The position numbers were made by a program, and so were the translations under genes. Source: Spirochaetota bacterium (GTDB taxonomy: Bacteria; Spirochaetota; Spirochaetia; Treponematales; Breznakiellaceae). Taken from it: DNA of 5,298 nucleotides. A model generated the notes under the pieces. That model saw nothing but the letters and a program-made list of their open reading frames with translations. It was not told where the DNA came from and did no database searches. The stretch's first letter is position 1; each line of letters begins with the position of its first letter. The stretch spans positions 1-5,298 of the forward strand of contig JAEWSV010000394.1 in the NCBI GenBank assembly GCA_023398155.1, in the 5' to 3' direction. Below, piece after piece: positions 1-3,880 of this stretch.

Positions 1-294
1 ATCAGGGACCTCGAAACGCGCGCGGCCTCACAATATTACCGCTGCGTAGCCTTCGAGGCGAGGCTCAAGGCTGCGCCCGAAGGATCCGCGCACCGTGCCG
101 AGATGGAGCGGAGGCTGTCGCGGGGGAGGAAGCGGCTGGACTCCATGAGAGCGCGGCTCGCGCGGGCGAGCAAGGACGCGACCAATAAAGAGATAGCCGA
201 CGTCCTCGGGATTCCCAAGGGGACGGTGGACTCCTGCCTCCACGCGATCAAGACCAAGGCGTTCGGTAGCCGGTCACGGCATTCTCCGCTATGA
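1..294 (+). CDS. C-terminal part of a sigma-region-4-like helix-turn-helix protein (5' end outside window)
   Basis: The frame is open from the first base to a TGA at 292-294, giving 97 residues of a protein that begins upstream, so the true start cannot be seen. The visible part starts with a charged, very Arg-rich, probably helical stretch (about residues 1-55). It ends with a helix-turn-helix (about residues 60-90) reading NKEIADVLGIPKGTVDSCLH. This matches the pattern of sigma70 region 4 (EIA-x-x-L-G-I-x-x-G-T-V-x-S-x-L-H), which contacts the -35 element in ECF-type sigma factors. The protein could be a sigma factor tail or another regulator that borrowed the fold, such as a LuxR-like protein. 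Region 2, which would settle it, is not in the window. The stop lies 7 bases before rlmJ, so the two may share a transcript. I am confident of the reading frame and moderately confident of the DNA-binding role. Confidence 0.65.
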   Translation: MRDLETRAASQYYRCVAFEARLKAAPEGSAHRAEMERRLSRGRKRLDSMRARLARASKDATNKEIADVLGIPKGTVDSCLHAIKTKAFGSRSRHSPL

Positions 295-301
295 TGCGTC
301 C

Positions 302-1180
302 GTGCTCAGCTACCGACATGCCTACCACGCGGGCAACCACGCGGACGTCCTCAAACACCTCGTCCTTCTCTCTTGCCTCGCCCATCTCGGCAAGAAGGAG
401 ACTCCGTTCCGCTACGTCGACACCCACGCGGGGGCCGGCGCCTTCACCCTCTCCGAGGGGTACGCGGCCGAACGCGAGGAGTGGAGAAACGGGGCGGAAC
501 GGCTCCGCGCGTTCGCGGATAGCGGCGGGGCGCCGCGGGCCGTCGCGGACTATCTCGCGCTCTTGGAAGCCTATCGGGCGAAGGAAGGTCCGGCCTCGTA
601 TCCAGGGTCTCCCGCGATCGCCTCCTCCCTCCTCCGCGACGGCGACCAAGGATTCCTCTTCGAACTGCACCCGACGGACCACGCCGCGCTGGCGGAGCGC
701 TTCGTGAAGGATCGAAGGATCCGGGTACGGAGAGCGGACGGGCTTTCCGGTCTCCGTGCCCTCCTGCCGCCGCCGTCGCGTCGGGCCATCGTCCTCATCG
801 ATCCTTCTTACGAGGTGAAGAACGAATACGACGCGGTCGTCGCGACGCTGTCCGATGCGCTCCGGCGCTTCGCGAGCGGAATATACATCGTATGGTATCC
901 GCTTTTGGAGCGGGAGGAAGCGCGCGCGCTTCCGGATCGGATCATGAGCCTCCATTCGCGCTCGCGCTGCGCGGCCGCTCTCCGCGTCAAACGGGAGCGG
1001 GACGACGGTCGGGGTATGTGCGGAAGCGGCCTCCTCGTCCTCAATCCGCCGTGGACGCTCAAGGCGGTACTTGAAGAGACTCTGCCCTATCTCGTACGGG
1101 CGCTTGGAGAAGATGACGCCGGGAGTACGCTCCTTTGGGAAGAAAAGGCCGCAACCCAAGACGACGGGGCGGTGTCTTAA
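302..1180 (+). CDS. rlmJ: 23S rRNA (adenine(2030)-N6)-methyltransferase RlmJ
   Basis: RlmJ uses S-adenosylmethionine to methylate N6 of A2030 in 23S rRNA; it is a cytoplasmic, single-protein enzyme. The 292-residue product is close to the E. coli length (about 280). The N-terminus MLSYRHAYHAGNHADVLKH is the family hallmark and fixes the GTG start at 302. SAM-binding motif I is DTHAGAG (residues 40-46), an acidic FELHP follows at 120-124, and YPGSP lies at 100-104. Catalytic motif IV is DPSYE (167-171), where the textbook form is DPPY. A C-terminal GSGLLVLNPPW stretch (241-251) matches the family. No Shine-Dalgarno sequence is visible before the GTG. The upstream stop is only 7 bases away, so translational coupling or SD-independent initiation is likely. 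The family assignment is firm. The serine in motif IV is worth noting, but I cannot judge how common it is. Confidence 0.95.
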   Translation: MLSYRHAYHAGNHADVLKHLVLLSCLAHLGKKETPFRYVDTHAGAGAFTLSEGYAAEREEWRNGAERLRAFADSGGAPRAVADYLALLEAYRAKEGPASYPGSPAIASSLLRDGDQGFLFELHPTDHAALAERFVKDRRIRVRRADGLSGLRALLPPPSRRAIVLIDPSYEVKNEYDAVVATLSDALRRFASGIYIVWYPLLEREEARALPDRIMSLHSRSRCAAALRVKRERDDGRGMCGSGLLVLNPPWTLKAVLEETLPYLVRALGEDDAGSTLLWEEKAATQDDGAVS

Positions 1181-1195
1181 AGAGAAACCGATAGC

Positions 1196-1204
1196 AAGGA
1201 TGGA
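1196..1204 (+). promoter_or_regulatory. Ribosome binding site deciding the start of the hemolysin III-like gene
   Basis: AAGGATGGA contains two purine-rich Shine-Dalgarno-like cores. AAGGA ends 11 bases before the ATG at 1212, and the second GGA ends 7 bases before it. The in-frame ATG at 1200 lies inside this motif, with no spacing from AAGG, so it is a poor start. This supports 1212, although 1200 cannot be excluded. Confidence 0.55.
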
Positions 1205-1211
1205 TCGTTCG

Positions 1212-1880
1212 ATGAATCAACGAAAGACGCGCACCCCGCTCCCCTTCCAGACCCCCGGCGAAGAAATCGCCAATTCCATCCTACACGGGATCGGCGCGCT
1301 CCTCGCCGTCGCGGGACTCGTGATGCTCGTCCTCCGCGGAAGCGGCAAGCTCGGCGGCACGGCCGCGGACCCGCGCGCCGTAACCGCCTACGCGATCTAC
1401 GGCGCCTCGATGATCATCCTATTCCTGGCCTCGACCCTCTACCACGCCATCCAGCACGAAGGGACCAAACGGGTCCTCCGCGTCCTGGACCACGGAGCCA
1501 TCTACATCCTCATCGCGGGAACCTATACCCCCTTTTGCCTCCTCTCCTTGAAGGGCGCCTGGGGATGGACGCTCTTCGGCGCGGAGTGGGGCCTGGCGAT
1601 CCTCGGCATCACGCTCTATGCCGTCGGGGTGGAAGCCCTCAAAAAGATCGAAGTAGCCGTCTATATCCTCATGGGTTGGGCTATAGTCCTCGGCTGGAAA
1701 GCCCTCATCGGTTCGGTCCCCGTTGCGGGCATTGTCCTACTCATCGCAGGGGGACTCTCCTACACTCTGGGCACTATCTGGTACCGCCAGAAGATACGCC
1801 GCGGCACCCACGTCACCTGGCACGCCTTCGTACTCGCGGGCGCCGTGGCGCACTGGGGAGCGGTCTGGATGATCGGCTAA
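1212..1880 (+). CDS. Hemolysin III / PAQR-family seven-helix membrane protein
   Basis: The 222-residue product matches the usual length of bacterial hemolysin III (YqfA/TrhA-like) proteins, integral inner-membrane members of the PAQR superfamily that includes adiponectin receptors. The sequence shows GEEIANSILHG (16-26), then about seven hydrophobic helices starting near residues 25, 57, 95, 118, 145, 168 and 202. The likely metal site is complete: STLYH (74-78), D93 in LDHGAIYILIAGTYTP, and H200-V-T-W-H204 near the C-terminus. These line up with the Ser-x3-His, Asp and His-x3-His positions of AdipoR proteins. A membrane hydrolase-like or lipid-homeostasis role is inferred from the superfamily; haemolysis itself is not shown by the sequence. 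The gene follows rlmJ by 31 bases with no promoter visible, so co-transcription is likely. A longer in-frame TTG start at 1071 would overlap rlmJ by 110 bases and add a basic tail foreign to the family; I rejected it. Confidence 0.9.
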   Translation: MNQRKTRTPLPFQTPGEEIANSILHGIGALLAVAGLVMLVLRGSGKLGGTAADPRAVTAYAIYGASMIILFLASTLYHAIQHEGTKRVLRVLDHGAIYILIAGTYTPFCLLSLKGAWGWTLFGAEWGLAILGITLYAVGVEALKKIEVAVYILMGWAIVLGWKALIGSVPVAGIVLLIAGGLSYTLGTIWYRQKIRRGTHVTWHAFVLAGAVAHWGAVWMIG

Positions 1881-1887
1881 CGGAGCC

Positions 1888-1902
1888 GTCCGGGGCCCGG
1901 AC
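1888..1902 (+). terminator. GC-rich hairpin after the hemolysin III-like gene (possible terminator, no U-tract)
   Basis: GTCCGG (1888-1893) pairs perfectly with CCGGAC (1897-1902) around a 3-base GGC loop, 7 bases after the TAA stop. No T-run follows; the next T-rich bases, TTTTAA, come about 35 bases later. It could protect the 3' end of the mRNA, act as a weak terminator, or be a chance product of GC-rich sequence. Confidence 0.35.
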
Positions 1903-1945
1903 TAGCGCGCGGGCTGGGCCTCTCCCCATGAGATGAGTTTTAAGC

Positions 1946-1951
1946 TATACT
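1946..1951 (+). promoter_or_regulatory. Candidate -10 element of ettA, implying a leaderless mRNA
   Basis: TATACT matches the sigma70 -10 consensus at five of six positions and sits in a small AT-rich island of an otherwise GC-rich gap. It ends 7 bases before the ettA ATG at 1959, so transcription would begin at or within a base or two of the start codon. No TTGACA-like -35 is visible at 16-18 bases upstream (around 1922-1929), and there is no TGn extension. This makes the call tentative. Confidence 0.4.
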
Positions 1952-1958
1952 CCCGCCC

Positions 1959-3641
1959 ATGGCACCGACCGTAGACGACAAGAAGATCATTTATTCGATG
2001 TACCGCGTCTCTAAGAAGCACGGTACCAAGCAGGTCCTCAAAGACATCAGCCTCTCCTATTTTTATGGCGCCAAGATAGGCGTCATCGGCCTCAACGGCT
2101 CCGGTAAGTCGAGCCTCCTCAAGATACTCTCCGGAGTCGATACGGAATTCGTCGGAGAGGCTTCGGCGAGTCCGGGATACACCGTCGGATTCCTCCAGCA
2201 GGAGCCTTTCCTGGAGAGCGGCAAGACCGTCAAGGAAGTCGTCTCCGAGGGCGTCCAGGACGTGGTCGATCTCCTCCGGGAATTCGACGCCGTGAGCGAG
2301 GCGTTCGGCGAACCGGATGCGGATTTCGATAAACTGGCAGACAAGCAGGCCAAGCTGCAAGAGAAAATAGAAGCGGTGGACGGCTGGAATCTGGACAGCC
2401 GCCTCGATCTCGCCATGGACGCGCTCCGCTGTCCGCCTCAGGACCAAGTCGTGGACCTTCTCTCCGGAGGCGAGAAGCGTCGGGTGGCGCTCTGCAGGCT
2501 CCTCCTCAGCAAGCCCGACATCCTCCTCCTCGACGAACCGACCAATCACCTGGACGCTGAAACCATCGCCTGGCTCGAACGGCACCTCCAACAATATGAA
2601 GGCACCGTCATCGCCGTAACCCACGATCGGTACTTCCTGGATAACGTCGCGGGCTGGATCCTCGAACTGGACCGCGGCGAAGGAATCCCGTGGAAGGGAA
2701 ACTATTCCAGCTGGCTAGAGCAAAAACAGGCTCGGCTCGCGCAGGAGGAGAAGGGCGAGAGCGAGCGACGCAAGACCCTGGAGCGCGAGCTCGAGTGGAT
2801 CAGGATGAGTCCCAAGGGCCGCCACGCGAAGAGCAAGGCCCGCATCGCCCAGTACGAGAAGCTACTCCAGGACGACGCGCGGGAGAAGGTCAAGGAGAAC
2901 CGGATCACCATTCCCGCGGGGCCGAGGCTCGGCCAGGTCGTCGTGGAAGCCAAGAAACTCGCGAAAGGCTACGACGATAAGGTCCTCTTCCAGGACCTCG
3001 ACTTCACCGTCCCGCCCGGCGCCTGCGTAGGCATCATCGGCCCGAACGGCGCGGGAAAGACCACACTCTTCAAACTGATCACCGGGGCGGAAAAACCCGA
3101 TTCAGGGGAAATCAAACTCGGCGAGACGGTCAAGATCGCCTACGCGGACCAGATGCGCGATAGGCTCGACCCTGAAAAGACCGTTTGGGAGCAGCTTTCC
3201 GACGGCCTCGACATCATCAAGCTCGGTGGTACCAAGGAAGTCAATTCGCGAGCGTACTGCTCATGGTACAACTTCTCGGGCGGCGACCAGCAGAAAAAGG
3301 TCGGCGTTCTTTCCGGCGGCGAGCGAAACCGCCTCAATATGGCCCTCATGCTCAAGGACGGCGCCAACGTCCTGCTATTGGATGAGCCGACGAACGATCT
3401 GGACGTCAACACGATGCGCGCCCTCGAGGAAGCCGTCGATACCTTCGCGGGCGTCGTCCTCGTCATCAGCCACGACCGGTGGTTCCTCGACCGCGTCGCG
3501 ACGCACATCCTTTCCTTTGAGGACGGCGAAGTGGTGTGGTTCGACGGCAACTGGTCAGAATACGCCGAATGGCGGCGCGAAAAACTCGGCGCCTCCGCCG
3601 ACCGCCCGCATCGTTATGTATACCGGAAACTAGAGCGTTAA
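1959..3641 (+). CDS. ettA: Energy-dependent translational throttle protein EttA (ABC-F ATPase)
   Basis: The 560-residue product is collinear with E. coli EttA (about 555 residues). EttA is a soluble ABC-F ATPase that binds the ribosomal E site and gates entry into elongation according to ATP/ADP status. ABC domain 1 has Walker A GLNGSGKS (44-51), signature LSGGE (168-172), Walker B with E193 as catalytic glutamate, and H222. The arm insertion lies at about 92-140. The P-site tRNA interaction linker (about 242-322) includes the EttA-typical ELDRGEGIPWKGNYSSWLEQK region and a basic helical pair. ABC domain 2 has Walker A GPNGAGKTT (361-369), signature LSGGE (451-455), catalytic E476 and H505. 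No membrane segments are present, as expected for ABC-F. Both ATP sites look intact. The ATG at 1959 gives an N-terminus that aligns with homologues, but no Shine-Dalgarno sequence precedes it. A nearby -10-like TATACT suggests a leaderless mRNA. Confidence 0.96.
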   Translation: MAPTVDDKKIIYSMYRVSKKHGTKQVLKDISLSYFYGAKIGVIGLNGSGKSSLLKILSGVDTEFVGEASASPGYTVGFLQQEPFLESGKTVKEVVSEGVQDVVDLLREFDAVSEAFGEPDADFDKLADKQAKLQEKIEAVDGWNLDSRLDLAMDALRCPPQDQVVDLLSGGEKRRVALCRLLLSKPDILLLDEPTNHLDAETIAWLERHLQQYEGTVIAVTHDRYFLDNVAGWILELDRGEGIPWKGNYSSWLEQKQARLAQEEKGESERRKTLERELEWIRMSPKGRHAKSKARIAQYEKLLQDDAREKVKENRITIPAGPRLGQVVVEAKKLAKGYDDKVLFQDLDFTVPPGACVGIIGPNGAGKTTLFKLITGAEKPDSGEIKLGETVKIAYADQMRDRLDPEKTVWEQLSDGLDIIKLGGTKEVNSRAYCSWYNFSGGDQQKKVGVLSGGERNRLNMALMLKDGANVLLLDEPTNDLDVNTMRALEEAVDTFAGVVLVISHDRWFLDRVATHILSFEDGEVVWFDGNWSEYAEWRREKLGASADRPHRYVYRKLER

Positions 3642-3651
3642 GAGGCGGAGA

Positions 3652-3680
3652 CTGCCGCGCCCCCTGCGGGCGGTCGGCGG
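3652..3680 (+). terminator. Terminator-like hairpin after ettA, without U-tract
   Basis: Starting 10 bases after the ettA stop, bases 3652-3662 pair with 3668-3672 and 3675-3680. This is an 11-pair stem with one T-G wobble, a 2-base bulge (3673-3674) and a 5-base CCTGC loop. It is almost all G-C and no T-run follows. The position fits transcription termination or 3'-end protection of the ettA mRNA. GC-rich genomes produce such stems by chance more easily, so confidence is moderate. Confidence 0.45.
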
Positions 3681-3689
3681 CCTTCGCAG

Positions 3690-3711
3690 CCGGTTCGCGC
3701 CAGCTAACCGG
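3690..3711. repeat. Inverted repeat CCGGTT / AACCGG
   Basis: Perfect 6-base arms at 3690-3695 and 3706-3711 are separated by 10 bases, between the post-ettA hairpin and the promoter of the next gene. It could be a second weak RNA hairpin or a two-fold protein-binding site; its outer edge lies 34 bases upstream of the -35. The function is unknown. Confidence 0.35.
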
Positions 3712-3721
3712 ATCGCAAAGC

Positions 3722-3739
3722 GCTCCGCCCGCTCCGCCC
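3722..3739 (+). repeat. Tandem 9-base direct repeat next to the -35 element
   Basis: GCTCCGCCC occurs twice back to back (3722-3730 and 3731-3739), ending 6 bases before the TTGACG -35 box. A direct repeat at this spot could be an activator site acting with the promoter. It could equally be a small replication-slippage duplication in GC-rich intergenic DNA. The repetition is exact; any regulatory role is inference. Confidence 0.45.
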
Positions 3740-3745
3740 ATTCGC

Positions 3746-3774
3746 TTGACGGTGTTTTTCTTCGATGGTACACT
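3746..3774 (+). promoter_or_regulatory. Strong sigma70-type promoter with extended -10 for the membrane phosphatase gene
   Basis: The -35 box TTGACG (3746-3751; five of six matches to TTGACA) is followed by exactly 17 bases and the -10 box TACACT (3769-3774; four of six matches to TATAAT). TGG immediately before the -10 supplies the extended -10 TGn motif. The predicted start of transcription is near 3781, about 100 bases before the ATG at 3881. This is the best promoter in the window and makes the phosphatase gene an independent transcription unit. Confidence 0.7.
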
Positions 3775-3780
3775 TCGAAC

Positions 3781-3880
3781 CAGGGATCGCGGGAACGCTT
3801 TTCCACGGCCTTCCGGGGGTTAGTCCGCCGAGGGCGCACCTCGATACAGCGCAGAATCCACTCGTCGGGTTGGAAATCGG
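3781..3880 (+). other. Predicted 5' untranslated leader of the phosphatase gene
   Basis: From the predicted transcription start to the ATG lie about 100 bases without a convincing small ORF. The phosphatase frame is closed by a TAG at 3821-3823 and has no start codon between there and 3881. The leader holds a perfect 5-pair hairpin, CGAGG/CCTCG (3829-3833 with 3839-3843), around a GCGCA loop. A weaker 4-pair match, TCCA (3857-3860) with TGGA (3871-3874), would cover the only GGA that could serve as Shine-Dalgarno. I do not recognise a known riboswitch or small RNA here. Confidence 0.4.

Noticed and set aside
248..1159. Long minus-strand open frame opposite rlmJ
   Set aside because: Its product is Arg/Glu-rich and low in complexity with no recognisable domain. 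It mirrors a strongly conserved gene and is a typical by-product of GC-rich codon use.
1071..1211. N-terminal extension of the hemolysin III-like protein from a TTG at 1071
   Set aside because: It would overlap rlmJ by 110 bases, adds a basic tail absent from the family, and a Shine-Dalgarno-like AAGGATGGA favours the ATG at 1212.
1928..1936. Minimal ORF ATG-AGA-TGA before ettA
   Set aside because: It lies upstream of the candidate -10 element, has no ribosome binding site, and short start-stop pairs are common by chance.
1902..2624. Minus-strand open frame of 240 codons opposite ettA
   Set aside because: It lies against ABC domain 1 and the arm, which are certain, and it encodes no known motif.
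3781..3880. Known structured RNA (tmRNA, SRP RNA, 6S RNA or GEMM riboswitch) in the phosphatase leader
   Set aside because: I compared it by eye with the conserved cores of these RNAs and found none of them. It is left as an unclassified leader.
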